The notes beneath the pieces were generated by a model that made no database searches, was not told the origin of the DNA, and saw nothing but the letters and a program-made list of their open reading frames with translations. From NCBI RefSeq assembly GCF_002272825.1, contig NZ_MLAM01000014.1:1-51510 (forward strand): 51,510 nt of DNA. Reading direction: 5' to 3'. The stretch comes from Helicobacter sp. 11S02596-1. GTDB taxonomy: Bacteria; Campylobacterota; Campylobacteria; Campylobacterales; Helicobacteraceae. The translations under genes and the position numbers were made by a program. This document shows positions 8,694 through 18,458 of this stretch, piece after piece; position 1 is the first letter of the stretch, and every line of letters starts with the position of its first letter.

Positions 8694-9407
8694 TTACGCC
8701 ATCATTATACGATGCAAAACTTCCTCATAAGCAAGCTTCACATCACCCAAATCCTGCCTAAATCTGTCCTTATCAAGCTTTTCGTTTGTGTGCTTATCCC
8801 AAAAACGGCAACTATCGGGGCTAATCTCATCAGCCAAAATGATATTGCCCGCACTATCCCTGCCAAATTCGAGCTTAAAATCAATCAATCGCAGATTTTT
8901 GGAATCAAAAAATTCCTTCAAAACCGCATTGATTTTTTTGGCTTGCGTTCTCAAAAAATCCAATTCATCACGATTTTGGATAATCCCAAGTATCTCACAA
9001 TGCTCATCATTAATAATCGGATCGCCCAAAGCGTCATCTTTGTAATAAAACTCCACCAACGCAAAAGGCAACACCCTGCCCTCTTCTATCCCTAAACGCT
9101 TACTTAAAGATCCTGTTGCGACATTTCTAGTAACTACTTCAATTGGGATAATCTCAACACGCTTACACAAGATATTTTGCGCATCGATTGTTTGGATATA
9201 GTGGGTTTTGAAGCCCTTGCTTTCGAGCATTTCAAACAAAAAGGAGCTGATTTTACAATTCAGCTCTCCCTTGCCACTCTCGCTACCTTTTTTTTCTGCA
9301 TTGAAAGCTGTCAAATCATCCTTAAATTCTGCAATCAAAACATCTTTTTCTTCGGTGCTATAGAGTTTTTTGCCTTTGCCCTCATAAAGCATTTTTACCT
9401 TATTCAT
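8694..9407 (-). CDS. purC: SAICAR synthase
   Basis: Phosphoribosylaminoimidazole-succinocarboxamide synthase (237 aa), joining CAIR and aspartate with ATP in purine synthesis. It shows the family's [15 protein letters not shown] start, [35 protein letters not shown], and [14 protein letters not shown] near residue 203. The ATG overlaps the stop of ctpA by 4 bases (ATGA), implying coupled translation. An internal ATG at codon 6 has a good AAGG site, but Campylobacter PurC also carries the short extension. Confidence 0.95.
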   Translation of the reverse strand: MNKVKMLYEGKGKKLYSTEEKDVLIAEFKDDLTAFNAEKKGSESGKGELNCKISSFLFEMLESKGFKTHYIQTIDAQNILCKRVEIIPIEVVTRNVATGSLSKRLGIEEGRVLPFALVEFYYKDDALGDPIINDEHCEILGIIQNRDELDFLRTQAKKINAVLKEFFDSKNLRLIDFKLEFGRDSAGNIILADEISPDSCRFWDKHTNEKLDKDRFRQDLGDVKLAYEEVLHRIMMA

Positions 9408-10750
9408 TTGCTTGTCTCGGTTTTATTTGGGGTTTTGATAATATTCCAAGCTTTCAAGGCATCAATGGCGGATTTTAGCTGGATATCATTGTTGATGTCT
9501 TTTTGCGTGATGGTTTTTTGTTCTTGGGCTTTTTTGGTTTCATCTTTTTTGTCATCAACTTTAGAGCCAACTTTTTCAAGTTCATTTTCAAGATGATTCC
9601 TCAAATCCGCTTCCTTGATTTCAAATGTGCTTTCATTTTGAGGCACAGCACCGGGATGGACCAAAATATCAGGCTTGATCCCTACAGCCTGAATCGTCCT
9701 GCCACTGGGGAGATAATACTTTGCCGTCGTGAGCTTGATCGCTTCATTTTTATCGATAGGAAGCACCACTTGAACGCTACCTTTCCCAAAGCTTTCTTCG
9801 CCCACAATCAATGCCCGTTGATGATCTTGGAGCGCACCAGAGACAATCTCACTCGCACTCGCCGTCCCGCCATTGATAAGCACAACGATAGGGATAGAAG
9901 CATAAGGGGCTTTGCCATTGGCTTTGTATTCGATATTTTCTTCTTTGATTTTGCCTTTTTGAGAAACAATCAAACCTTTTTTGATAAATAGATTCGACAA
10001 ATCGACTGCTTGGTTGAGTAATCCACCCGGATTATTTCTCAAATCCAAAACAATCCCTGTGATATTGCCAGCTTTTTTGAGCTCATCAACAACGCTTTGA
10101 GTAACATTTTTGTCAAAAGAATTGACACGGACATACAAAAACTTTGTCCCATCAATCTTGCGGGTATGCACGGATTTGACCTTAATAATATCACGAGTAA
10201 TATTAAACTCAAGTGGCTTGGCTTCAGTTTTTCTCACAATCGTAAGTTTGAGCGAGGTTTTTGGCTTGCCCCGCATAATATTGACCGCATCATCAATACT
10301 CATATTCAGCGTGCTTTCATCATTGATTTTCAAAATCACATCGCCAGCTTTGAGCCCAGCCTTAGAAGCAGGCGTGTCATCAAGCGGGGCGATAACAGTC
10401 AAAGCACCATCTTTCATCCCAACGGTGATCCCCAAGCCACCAAATTCCCCATCAGTCTGTGCTTTTAGGTCTTTGAACTTTTTTTCTGTCAAATACGCCG
10501 AATGCGCATCGAGATTGGATAAAAGTCCCTCAATGGCTTTATCTACGATTTCATTGATACCGACATTATCGACATAATAAGCTTCAATCGTATTGATAAC
10601 CTTGGTGAGCTTGTTATAAGCGTCTATTCTTTGTTGCTTGGTTTCGACTTGATGGCTATTTTGATCGTTTTCTTTGGCAGAAAGTCCATTAAAGACCAAA
10701 GAAACGCCCAAAAATGACACAAATAAGCCGGAAATAAAGTATTTATTCAT
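9404..10750 (-). CDS. ctpA: Carboxyl-terminal processing protease (S41)
   Basis: Secreted serine protease of 448 aa: signal peptide, PDZ domain (about 100-185, [11 protein letters not shown] ... [12 protein letters not shown]), and S41 catalytic domain. By alignment with the E. coli Tsp motif the dyad is Ser298 in [14 protein letters not shown] and Lys323 in SFGKGSVQ. The charged Lys/Glu-rich stretch near 390-420 looks like a linker. The GTG at 10759 is in frame, but the ATG at 10750 sits behind AGGTGGAG, so it is preferred. First gene of the ctpA-purC-purS-purQ-SH3-plsC run. Substrates are unknown. Confidence 0.92.
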   Translation of the reverse strand: MNKYFISGLFVSFLGVSLVFNGLSAKENDQNSHQVETKQQRIDAYNKLTKVINTIEAYYVDNVGINEIVDKAIEGLLSNLDAHSAYLTEKKFKDLKAQTDGEFGGLGITVGMKDGALTVIAPLDDTPASKAGLKAGDVILKINDESTLNMSIDDAVNIMRGKPKTSLKLTIVRKTEAKPLEFNITRDIIKVKSVHTRKIDGTKFLYVRVNSFDKNVTQSVVDELKKAGNITGIVLDLRNNPGGLLNQAVDLSNLFIKKGLIVSQKGKIKEENIEYKANGKAPYASIPIVVLINGGTASASEIVSGALQDHQRALIVGEESFGKGSVQVVLPIDKNEAIKLTTAKYYLPSGRTIQAVGIKPDILVHPGAVPQNESTFEIKEADLRNHLENELEKVGSKVDDKKDETKKAQEQKTITQKDINNDIQLKSAIDALKAWNIIKTPNKTETSK

Positions 10751-10877
10751 CCTCTCCACCTGCTGGAATTTATTTTATAGAAAATCCCAAAATTCTACCC
10801 AAATTTTGATTATTTTAATCAAACAAATCCCCTTTTCACTTGAATTTAAAAAGTTTTAGCATAAATCAATAAAATAA

Positions 10878-10907
10878 CTTGACATTATTAGACTAAACTT
10901 ATATAAT
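10878..10907 (+). promoter_or_regulatory. clpB promoter with overlapping HspR-like (HAIR) element
   Basis: TTGACA (10879-10884), a 17-base spacer and TATAAT (10902-10907) form a perfect sigma70 promoter. CTTGACA-N7-ACTAAAC (10878-10898) matches 10 of 14 positions of the HAIR consensus CTTGAGT-N7-ACTCAAG recognised by HspR, so a repressor there would cover the -35. Repression of clpB by HspR is known in Campylobacter; here it is an inference. Confidence 0.65.
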
Positions 10908-10995
10908 AGTCATCGTATAAATATCGCTAAAAATCATTAAAAAATATTTTGATGATTTCGCCCAAAATATCCAAACCATAAGCAAGGAGTTTTGT

Positions 10996-13569
10996 ATGAA
11001 TCTGTTTGAAAAAATGACCCACCAGCTCAAAGAAACACTCGATCAAGCCGCTTCTTTAGCCCTACACGCCAAAAATCAAGAAGTCAGCACGATCCATATC
11101 ATCTGGGCAATGCTTGCTAATACGCAATCTATCCTCAATCAAGCCCTCAACAAAATGAATATCGATAAAATCGCTATTGAACTTGAAGCCAAAAGCCTCG
11201 CAGAGAGACTTCCCAAAGCCTCACAAGTCGCCAAAGAAAATATCACACTAAGCAAAAATCTCCAAGATGCCCTCAGCCAAGCTGAGGGGCTAAGCACCAA
11301 AAATGGCGATAAATACATCGCTGTGGATACATTTATTATCGCCAATATCAAATCAGAAATCTTCACGCAAGTTTTTGCAAAATTTCTCGATGTCAATGAA
11401 CTCAAAAAAACACTCGAAGCCATCCGAGGCGGGGCAAAAATACAAAATGAAAATGATGATTCTAATCTGGAGTCTTTAGAAAAATTTGGTATTGATCTAA
11501 CCAAAAAAGCCTTAGAAAATACGCTTGATCCTGTCATTGGCAGGGATGAAGAGATTTCACGGATGATGCAAATCCTCATCAGAAAAACCAAAAATAATCC
11601 TATCCTCTTAGGAGAACCCGGCGTGGGTAAAACCGCCGCTGTAGAGGGGCTTGCCCAACGAATCATCCAAAAAGAAGTCCCCACATCACTGCAAAACAAG
11701 CGTGTCGTTGCCTTGGATATGAGTGCGTTGGTAGCGGGGGCAAAGTATCGGGGCGAGTTTGAAGAAAGGTTAAAAAAAGTCATCGAAGAAGTCAAAAAAG
11801 CTGGGAATATTATCCTTTTTATTGATGAGATTCACACCATCGTAGGCGCAGGTGCCTCTGAGGGCAGTATGGATGCAGCCAATATCCTCAAACCCGCCCT
11901 TGCCCGTGGCGAACTCCACACAATCGGGGCAACCACGCTCAAAGAATACCGCAAATATTTTGAAAAAGATGCCGCACTCACCAGGAGATTCCAGCCTGTA
12001 TCGCTCAATGAACCTAGTGTCAATGAAGCCCTCCAGATTTTGCGTGGCATAAAAGAAAAGCTTGAAGCCCATCATAATGTCAATATCACCGATTCTGCCC
12101 TTGTGGCAGCTGCAAAGCTTTCTAATCGCTACATCACTGATAGATTTCTGCCTGATAAAGCCATTGATCTCATCGATGAGGGTGCAGCTGAACTCAAAAT
12201 GCAGATCGAATCAGAACCCACCGAGTTGGCGCATATCAAAAGGCAAATCCAACGCCTTGAGGTCGAAAAACAAGCGTTAAATATGGAAAAAAAAGACAGC
12301 AACCAAAACCGAATCCAAGAGATACAAAAAGAACTCAGCAATGCCAATGAAGAAAAAATTCGCCTAGAAGCGCAATTTGAAAATGAAAAGTCCGTTTTCA
12401 AAGAAATCGCCCAGATCAAAAGCGACATTGATACCCTCAAAAGAGAATCCGAGCTTGCCAAACGCAATGGCGACTACAACAAAGCGGCTGAAATTGACTA
12501 CAGCAAAATCCCCCAAAAGGAAGCCAAAGCAAAAGAACTCAACGAAAAATGGGACAAAATGCAAGCCGATGGGACATTGCTAAAAAATGCCGTAACAGAA
12601 GAAAGTATCGCGGGTATCGTGAGCCGATGGACACAAATCCCCATCAAAAAAATGCTCCAGAGCGAGAAAGAAAAGATTTTGGGTGTTGAAGATGAGCTGA
12701 AAAAAAGTGTCGTGGGCCAACCCCAAGCGCTCAAAGCCATCGCTAGGGCTATCAAGCGAAACAAAGCGGGCTTGAGTGAGACCAACCGCCCTATCGGGAG
12801 TTTTTTATTTTTGGGACCTACAGGAGTTGGCAAGACCCAGAGTGCGAAATCCTTGGCACAATTTCTCTTTGATAGCGAGAAAAATCTTATACGTATCGAT
12901 ATGAGCGAATATATGGAAAAACACGCTGCAAGTCGGCTTGTTGGCGCACCTCCGGGCTATGTCGGGTATGAAGAGGGCGGGCAGCTCACCGAGGCGGTGC
13001 GTAGGAAGCCGTATTCTGTGGTTTTGTTTGATGAAATCGAAAAAGCCCATCCCGATGTTTTTAATATCTTGCTTCAAGTCCTTGATGATGGGCGATTGAC
13101 CGATAACAAAGGTGTAACGATTGATTTTAGAAACACCATCATTATCCTCACAAGCAATATCGCAAGCGAGAAGATCATAGAAATCGAGGATGAAAAAGCA
13201 AGAGAAAAGGCTGTCAATGAAGCACTCAAAAAATATTTCAAACCAGAATTTCTCAATCGCCTTGATGACATCGTGATTTTCAACCCGCTTAGCCTGGAGG
13301 GCATTGTTGAGATCGTCGATATTATGTTCGCACACATTGCCAAAAAAGTCTCTGAAAATGGTATCACCCTCAAGCTCACCCAAACTGCTAAGGAATTTAT
13401 CGCCAAGGTAGGCTTTGATCCTGTCTATGGGGCGAGACCTCTCAAAAGGGCATTGTATGAAGAAGTCGAAGACAGGCTTGCCGAGCTGATTTTGGAAGAT
13501 AAAGTCAAAGAGGGGGATTGTATCACTTTTGATGTGGAAAATGACACGATTGTCCCCATCCGTGCGTAA
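10996..13569 (+). CDS. clpB: ATP-dependent disaggregase chaperone ClpB
   Basis: AAA+ chaperone of 857 aa that rescues aggregated proteins with DnaK. Order: Clp N-terminal repeat domain (1-150), first AAA module with GEPGVGKT at about 206-213 and [14 protein letters not shown], coiled-coil middle domain (about 400-530), second AAA module with GPTGVGKT at about 607-614 and [12 protein letters not shown], and C-terminal D2-small domain. Length is normal for the family. AAGGAG precedes the ATG by 6 bases. It stands alone on the plus strand, divergent from ctpA, with a strong promoter at 10879. Confidence 0.97.
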   Translation: MNLFEKMTHQLKETLDQAASLALHAKNQEVSTIHIIWAMLANTQSILNQALNKMNIDKIAIELEAKSLAERLPKASQVAKENITLSKNLQDALSQAEGLSTKNGDKYIAVDTFIIANIKSEIFTQVFAKFLDVNELKKTLEAIRGGAKIQNENDDSNLESLEKFGIDLTKKALENTLDPVIGRDEEISRMMQILIRKTKNNPILLGEPGVGKTAAVEGLAQRIIQKEVPTSLQNKRVVALDMSALVAGAKYRGEFEERLKKVIEEVKKAGNIILFIDEIHTIVGAGASEGSMDAANILKPALARGELHTIGATTLKEYRKYFEKDAALTRRFQPVSLNEPSVNEALQILRGIKEKLEAHHNVNITDSALVAAAKLSNRYITDRFLPDKAIDLIDEGAAELKMQIESEPTELAHIKRQIQRLEVEKQALNMEKKDSNQNRIQEIQKELSNANEEKIRLEAQFENEKSVFKEIAQIKSDIDTLKRESELAKRNGDYNKAAEIDYSKIPQKEAKAKELNEKWDKMQADGTLLKNAVTEESIAGIVSRWTQIPIKKMLQSEKEKILGVEDELKKSVVGQPQALKAIARAIKRNKAGLSETNRPIGSFLFLGPTGVGKTQSAKSLAQFLFDSEKNLIRIDMSEYMEKHAASRLVGAPPGYVGYEEGGQLTEAVRRKPYSVVLFDEIEKAHPDVFNILLQVLDDGRLTDNKGVTIDFRNTIIILTSNIASEKIIEIEDEKAREKAVNEALKKYFKPEFLNRLDDIVIFNPLSLEGIVEIVDIMFAHIAKKVSENGITLKLTQTAKEFIAKVGFDPVYGARPLKRALYEEVEDRLAELILEDKVKEGDCITFDVENDTIVPIRA

Positions 13570-13631
13570 AATTTTAGGATTGAGTTTTCAATCCCGATAA
13601 CGACTAACCCGCTAATCAATCATCACCAACA

Positions 13632-13664
13632 CGTCTAAAACCTCAAGCACAGGGGTTTTGGACG
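13632..13664. terminator. Hairpin between the convergent clpB and TonB receptor genes
   Basis: An 11-bp stem (13632-13642 with 13654-13664, one G-U pair) with an 11-base loop sits between the two stops. There is no strong T-run after it on either strand, so terminator function is only suggested by position. A second, shorter perfect hairpin (7-bp stem, 4-base loop) lies at 13577-13594. Confidence 0.4.
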
Positions 13665-13665
13665 C

Positions 13666-15843
13666 TTAAAAATCCATATTCAACCCGACAAAATACCGCC
13701 TGCCTTCTCGAACATAATTGTAATTATTTACATATGCGGTCGTAGAACTGCCGGCATTCGTGGTGGCAGAAACGTAGTCGATAAAATTATGATTGAGGAG
13801 ATTATAGATCCCCATATGCAAGCGCAAGGTCTTTGTAATATAATAATGCCCGCCTAAATGGAGCAAAAAATAATCATTATAATAAGGGCTCAAACCCGGA
13901 TTGTTTTTTCTGAATTGCTCTAAAGCTGACAGCGAACCTGCACTCGAGCCACCTCTCCCGCCGATATAGGTTCGGAGTTGCTTACCGCGGTATTCCCCTC
14001 GGAGGTAAAGCCCAAAACTCTTGATAGAATAATTAAGCGAAGCATTCAAGCTATGCTCGGGGACATCGGTTAGAGGAATGCCCTTGGCTACCCCTGAGGT
14101 CTGCTGTGTTTTTGTGAAAGTATAATTGAGCGTCAAACCCATATCCCCATAAACAATATTAATAGGTTTGATCCCAAAAAATACTTCTGCACCATAGGCG
14201 ATCGCCGAATCGGCGTTGATAGAATAATTACACCCGCTAGACCCCATACATATGCCCCCTCCAGAAACGGGAATTTGGGCGTCTTTGGCAACGGAAGCGC
14301 TTTGTATTTTATCACGAAATGTATTGTAAAAGCCCGTCAAACCCATATCGACATAATCTGTCTCACTCAAAAATCCCAATTCAAAGTTGATTGAAGTCTC
14401 AGGCTTCAAATCCGGGTTGCCATATGTCGGCACGGTGCCTTGGCTAGTGAGACCATTTACCCCATAGACGAGCTGGGAAACCGTGGGGGTCTTATACCCT
14501 GTAGAGATCCCGCCTTTGAGAGTGAGCCAATCAGTGGTATTATAAACCAAATAAGCCCTGGGAGAGGTGTTAAAACCAAATGCAGAATTGTAGTTTTCCC
14601 TAAATCCCAAAGTCAAAAACAAGTCTTCCAAAATCGCCAATTCGGTTTCTGCAAATAGCGCTGCATTGTGCTGATACATAAAGCTGTTGCTTGTAACCGC
14701 CTTATCTAGCATACTTGCAAAATAATAGCGCCCGCCTAAGGTCAGCTTGGCTTGCCCCAGCCCCATCACAAGCTTGGTATCGATGATGACATCATCACCC
14801 CGCAAATCCCTGTCTTTGCCTATCAAGGGGCTATTAGTACCAACGGCATCTTTGGTGATAAGCCTACCTTGATTGGTTGTGGAGAGGTATTGGATAGAGG
14901 TGTCGGTTTTACCAAAGGCATAATCGCCCAAATGCGCCAAAGTCAGATTATTACGCAGAAAATAAAGATCGCTAGCATAACCCCCGTCCTTCCCCACGGT
15001 GCCAAGCAGGCTTTGTTTGTTGTTATACCATTGCAAGCCATTTTCATAATCAAAATAAAAATAATCCTGTTGGCTAGGCGCATAAGACAAACGCGCGCCT
15101 ATATCATAGATATTAGCTTCAGATAAGCCCACCACGCCATTTCTACCCAAACTCCCCCCTCCAGGAATCACTTTGAGATCAGCAGTAGGCACGAATGCCC
15201 GATAATGCTCCCTCCCTCGCAGTGCCAGACCCCATTTTTTTGCAGAATCTAGAGGTCCAGAAGTATAAAAGCTCCCTGAATAGGTATTGCCAAAAAGTTT
15301 TTCTTCTTGCAAAACGCTCTCTATCCCAAAGCTAGAAGTCCAACGATCAAAATTCTTTTTGGTGATGACATTGACAATCCCGCCGATAGCATCGCTCCCA
15401 TAAAGTGTGCTCATCGGTCCTCTGATGACTTCGATCCGCTCGATCGCAGCAAGCGGGGGCATAAAAGAAGTAAAAATCTCTGTAAATCCGTTTGGAAAAG
15501 CAGCTGGGGTTACATTTTGCCTTTTGCCATCGGTCAAAATCAACGTATAATCTGCAGGCATCCCACGGATTGAGATCGCATACCCGCCTGTTTTGCCAAC
15601 ACCGGTTTCAATGCTCACACCAGGGGTTTGCGAAACTGCTTCGGCGAGATCTCTATAAGGCTTGTTTTCAAGCTGTTCTTTTGTGATGATCGTAATGGAC
15701 GCCGGGGCATCTTTGACATCTTGGGCATAGCCTGAAGCAGAAACAACGGATTTATTCAACACATAACTTTTTGGCTCTTCTTCTGCAAATAGCCAAGCAG
15801 GCAAAAAAAGCAACATTGATTTCAAAACATCTTTTTTATTCAT
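13666..15843 (-). CDS. TonB-dependent outer membrane receptor (iron/siderophore type)
   Basis: Outer membrane receptor of 725 aa: signal peptide, plug domain (about 30-160) with DAPASITIITKEQLENKPYRD, SIRGMP and VIRGPMSTLYGSDAIGGIVNV, then a beta-barrel ending in aromatic MDF at the C-terminus, the usual barrel signal. Substrate uptake would be driven by TonB-ExbBD. The substrate is not clear; ferric siderophore is likely because of the Fur-like box and the PepSY neighbour. The ATG at 15843 has AAAGG at 7 bases; the GTG just before is rejected. Confidence 0.88.
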   Translation of the reverse strand: MNKKDVLKSMLLFLPAWLFAEEEPKSYVLNKSVVSASGYAQDVKDAPASITIITKEQLENKPYRDLAEAVSQTPGVSIETGVGKTGGYAISIRGMPADYTLILTDGKRQNVTPAAFPNGFTEIFTSFMPPLAAIERIEVIRGPMSTLYGSDAIGGIVNVITKKNFDRWTSSFGIESVLQEEKLFGNTYSGSFYTSGPLDSAKKWGLALRGREHYRAFVPTADLKVIPGGGSLGRNGVVGLSEANIYDIGARLSYAPSQQDYFYFDYENGLQWYNNKQSLLGTVGKDGGYASDLYFLRNNLTLAHLGDYAFGKTDTSIQYLSTTNQGRLITKDAVGTNSPLIGKDRDLRGDDVIIDTKLVMGLGQAKLTLGGRYYFASMLDKAVTSNSFMYQHNAALFAETELAILEDLFLTLGFRENYNSAFGFNTSPRAYLVYNTTDWLTLKGGISTGYKTPTVSQLVYGVNGLTSQGTVPTYGNPDLKPETSINFELGFLSETDYVDMGLTGFYNTFRDKIQSASVAKDAQIPVSGGGICMGSSGCNYSINADSAIAYGAEVFFGIKPINIVYGDMGLTLNYTFTKTQQTSGVAKGIPLTDVPEHSLNASLNYSIKSFGLYLRGEYRGKQLRTYIGGRGGSSAGSLSALEQFRKNNPGLSPYYNDYFLLHLGGHYYITKTLRLHMGIYNLLNHNFIDYVSATTNAGSSTTAYVNNYNYVREGRRYFVGLNMDF

Positions 15844-15864
15844 CACTAAACCTTTATTTTAAAA

Positions 15865-15879
15865 TAATAACGATTATTG
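15865..15879 (-). promoter_or_regulatory. Fur-box-like site before the TonB receptor
   Basis: CAATAATCGTTATTA on the minus strand matches 11 of 15 positions of the 7-1-7 Fur consensus TGATAATCATTATCA. It lies about 20 bases before the receptor start, between it and the PepSY gene. Confidence 0.5.
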
Positions 15880-15921
15880 TAATGGTGAATATTTAAGATA
15901 ATATGAAGAAAATTTGGGGTT

Positions 15922-16464
15922 TTAAAGACTTAAATACCCCAAAAATATCGTTAGTGCCAATCCAGCCAAAAAACACAATGCCATCTCTTTGCGCTTATTT
16001 TTACAAAATGCTGTCATCACCACCCCGCTGATATAAAACAACACCAAAGAAATACCAAACGCCACGCTCAAAATATCAAAATACCATTTTGCCTTTGCCT
16101 TATGCAACATAATCATATTGCCAAGCAATCCCCGTTGCACCGATTGGATAATGGTTTGATTATTTTTGACCTCAAGCGTGATGGCGTATTTTGCAGACCC
16201 CACCAACAAAGCCCCACGATAGTCTCTAGGATTCATATCGCTTGGAAGCTTAATGTGGTGTTTCAATAAAAAATCAATCAAAAAATCAAATTGTTTTTCT
16301 TGAGGGATGACTTCTTCAACCACCCATTTTTGCTTTTTTGCACCAAAATCTTGATTCAAGCCAAAAATATAAACAATCCCCGTAATGGCAAAAAGCAATG
16401 CCATCGGCAACAAAAATATACTGACATAAATATGAAACTGATGAGAAATTTTTTTGATTTTCAT
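15922..16464 (-). CDS. PepSY-associated transmembrane protein
   Basis: Inner-membrane protein of 180 aa: HQFHIYVSIFLLPMALLFAITGIVY (first helix after a basic start), a periplasmic segment of about 90 residues, then HKAKAKWYFDILSVAFGISLVLFYISGVVMTAF and a last helix near the end. The His residues at the helix ends are typical of PepSY_TM proteins, some of which act in ferric-siderophore reduction. It directly precedes the TonB receptor on the same strand (78-base gap), so a role in iron release or reduction is inferred. AAGG is 7 bases before the ATG. Confidence 0.72.
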   Translation of the reverse strand: MKIKKISHQFHIYVSIFLLPMALLFAITGIVYIFGLNQDFGAKKQKWVVEEVIPQEKQFDFLIDFLLKHHIKLPSDMNPRDYRGALLVGSAKYAITLEVKNNQTIIQSVQRGLLGNMIMLHKAKAKWYFDILSVAFGISLVLFYISGVVMTAFCKNKRKEMALCFLAGLALTIFLGYLSL

Positions 16465-16582
16465 TATTTAACCTTAATGTTTAATTTTACAAAATTATAA
16501 TCTGTGTATATGAAATATTTGTGAAGCCCCTCGATCTAAATTGAAAGTTTTTGAAACGTATTAAAAGTATTCTATCTCGCCC

Positions 16583-16600
16583 AATAAGGGGCTTTGCCCC
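16583..16600 (-). terminator. Terminator after the ATP-grasp gene
   Basis: GGGGC-TTT-GCCCC perfect stem (16588-16600) followed on the minus strand by TTATT, 8 bases beyond the stop at 16609. It would end the dsb-lipoprotein-ATP-grasp run. Confidence 0.6.
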
Positions 16601-16608
16601 CCATAAAC

Positions 16609-17781
16609 TCAGCCAATCATATGGCTAACAAATTTCGAATAATTATCCATAATCAACCCGCCTTTTCTAAAGCCTAGACCACAAGATTCGTAGGCATAAA
16701 ATACATTGGGCTGGTAATAAAAATCCCCGTGCTGGTTGAGGGCATAAAATTCCTGATAAACCGGCTTATGATTATGATAAATGCCATCATTTTTTGCGAT
16801 CACGTTTAACGATGGTTCCAAAATCTCAATATTTGCGCCCTCACGCCCAAATGCGGTCTTTTTGACTTGTTGTTTGCCTTTGAGTGGTTCGTAGCTGGTT
16901 TCCAAAAGCAAGGGATGATTTGGGAACATATCCCATAAAAGCTTCAAAAAACGCTTGCTTTGAAACAACAGCGTATAAGCTGGGTTTAAAAAAATCGTGT
17001 TTTTGTTTTCCATCATTGATTGCATTATCAAGGCGAGTTCAGGCTCATCGATGGCGATATTTTCCCAAGGCAAGAGTTTGAATAAAAACTCATAATTTTC
17101 TCCTTGTGCAAACGCCCCCTCATCGGGACTAAACACCACCTCATCAATGAAGCAAAAAGACGTCTCAAACCCCGCACTTCTAGCAATCTCTTGGAGAAAT
17201 CTTGTCGTTCTTTCTTCTTCGCTATTGCCTTTCACGCTAGAAAACAAAATCTTCCAGCCCTCATAGATTGCCTCAAAATCACTGGTATCCTCACCGAGCG
17301 TAATCATCCGCTTGAAATTCTCCCCGATCGCCTCATAAAGGTTATTGAATTGCAGATTGGAATCATAGCCGTTGTATTTGAGCATCGCCCATTGCACCAC
17401 AGAGGTTTCATAAAGCATCGTAGGTGTATCGGCATTAAATTCCAAAAGCTTGATAGGTCTGCCATCAAGCCCGCCAGCCAAATCAAAACGCCCATAGAGA
17501 TGCCAGTGGATTTCTTCTTCCCAGCTTTGTTTGATCATCGGCACCAAGACATTGGGAATATCAAGCTCAAAAAACAAATCATTCTCGATGGCATATTCTG
17601 CGGTTTTAACATACATATCATAAAGCTCGTTGCAAGCCTCATAATACGCATCGGCTTCTTTTTGAGAGATCACGACCATTTCGTTTTCGATATAAGGCGT
17701 ATTATCCGGATCAGTATGCCAATCCAAGCCAATTTCTTCAAGCCTAGCTTTATCTAGAGGTTTTAAAGGTATTATTTCCAT
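16609..17781 (-). CDS. Glutathionylspermidine synthase-like ATP-grasp protein (YgiC/YjfC type)
   Basis: 390-aa protein of the GSP_synth ATP-grasp family. It corresponds to the synthetase half only; there is no amidase domain. Visible family blocks include DWHTDPDNTPYIENEMVVIS at the start, HLYGRFDLAGGLDGRPIKLLEFNADTPT (about 133-160), and C-terminal KKTAFGREGANIEIL and FYQPNVFYAYESCGLGFRKGG, with the charged residues expected around ATP-Mg. Related E. coli YgiC and YjfC do not make glutathionylspermidine as far as is known. Its start follows the lipoprotein stop by 9 bases, with AAAGG at 6 bases, so they form an operon. Real substrate unknown. Confidence 0.85.
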   Translation of the reverse strand: MEIIPLKPLDKARLEEIGLDWHTDPDNTPYIENEMVVISQKEADAYYEACNELYDMYVKTAEYAIENDLFFELDIPNVLVPMIKQSWEEEIHWHLYGRFDLAGGLDGRPIKLLEFNADTPTMLYETSVVQWAMLKYNGYDSNLQFNNLYEAIGENFKRMITLGEDTSDFEAIYEGWKILFSSVKGNSEEERTTRFLQEIARSAGFETSFCFIDEVVFSPDEGAFAQGENYEFLFKLLPWENIAIDEPELALIMQSMMENKNTIFLNPAYTLLFQSKRFLKLLWDMFPNHPLLLETSYEPLKGKQQVKKTAFGREGANIEILEPSLNVIAKNDGIYHNHKPVYQEFYALNQHGDFYYQPNVFYAYESCGLGFRKGGLIMDNYSKFVSHMIG

Positions 17782-17790
17782 CGTTTGCCT

Positions 17791-18420
17791 TTATGCGCCA
17801 AATGAGCTGGTGCTTCTATTGGTTGTGCTAGTGGAATTGCCACCAAAAAAGCCACTTTTTGCCCCACTCGCAGTCCTTGAGGCTGCCCCTGCTGATGATG
17901 TATTTTTGAAGCTGTTTTTGCTTCTTTCATAGGCTTGCGGGGATTTATAATTCCTTTGGCTATTTTGTTGGTATGCAGGATTATTAAAGAGCTTATTGCC
18001 GATATAACTACCCAAAATCGCCCCAGCAGCACTCGCTAATATCGCCCCACCCAGCCCCAGACCGCCACTTGCATTGGGATTTGTAAGCTCGCTGGTGCCA
18101 TTATCGATTTTATTTTCTTCTTGCTTGATGAGTGCTTGAATCTCCTCATCGCTAAGGACCTTTTCATTTCCCTGCAAATCCCGAACAACCACGTGGGTTT
18201 TGGCACTAGGGTATTCTTCAGCGACCTTGTAGCCTCCTGTTGGCTGTTCTTCAAGGATAACAAACGCCCCTTTTTGGACAGCATTTGCAATCCCAGCATT
18301 TTGGCTGGTGTTTTCACCAGAATCACGACCAGAATCACTGCAAGCTGCCAAACTCACCACAACAACGGCACTCAACCCACCAATGATGGCATAATCGGAT
18401 ATTTTTCTAAAATGTTTCAT
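17791..18420 (-). CDS. UPF0323-family lipoprotein with Gly/Ser-rich tail
   Basis: 209-aa lipoprotein: a hydrophobic segment (about 10-26) ending in the lipobox SLAAC (Cys27), then a conserved middle block ([26 protein letters not shown] ...), an Ala/Gly-rich glycine-zipper-like stretch ([19 protein letters not shown]), and a low-complexity tail from about 160 rich in Ser, Thr, Gly, Asn and Phe (SGFFGGN ... SSFGA). It matches the family of H. pylori HP0232. GGGAGG precedes the ATG. The tail recalls that of E. coli YgiB, which also sits beside an ATP-grasp gene. Function unknown. Confidence 0.85.
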   Translation of the reverse strand: MKHFRKISDYAIIGGLSAVVVVSLAACSDSGRDSGENTSQNAGIANAVQKGAFVILEEQPTGGYKVAEEYPSAKTHVVVRDLQGNEKVLSDEEIQALIKQEENKIDNGTSELTNPNASGGLGLGGAILASAAGAILGSYIGNKLFNNPAYQQNSQRNYKSPQAYERSKNSFKNTSSAGAASRTASGAKSGFFGGNSTSTTNRSTSSFGA

Positions 18421-18458
18421 CCTGCCTCCCTATTAAAAATTTAAATGGTTTCTTGACC

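Noticed and set aside
12805-13383. 192-codon ORF on the minus strand
   Set aside because: It is antisense to the conserved second AAA module of clpB and has no family features.
17104-17757. 217-codon plus-strand ORF
   Set aside because: It is antisense to the ATP-grasp gene; its residues are biased as in a shadow frame and no RBS is seen.
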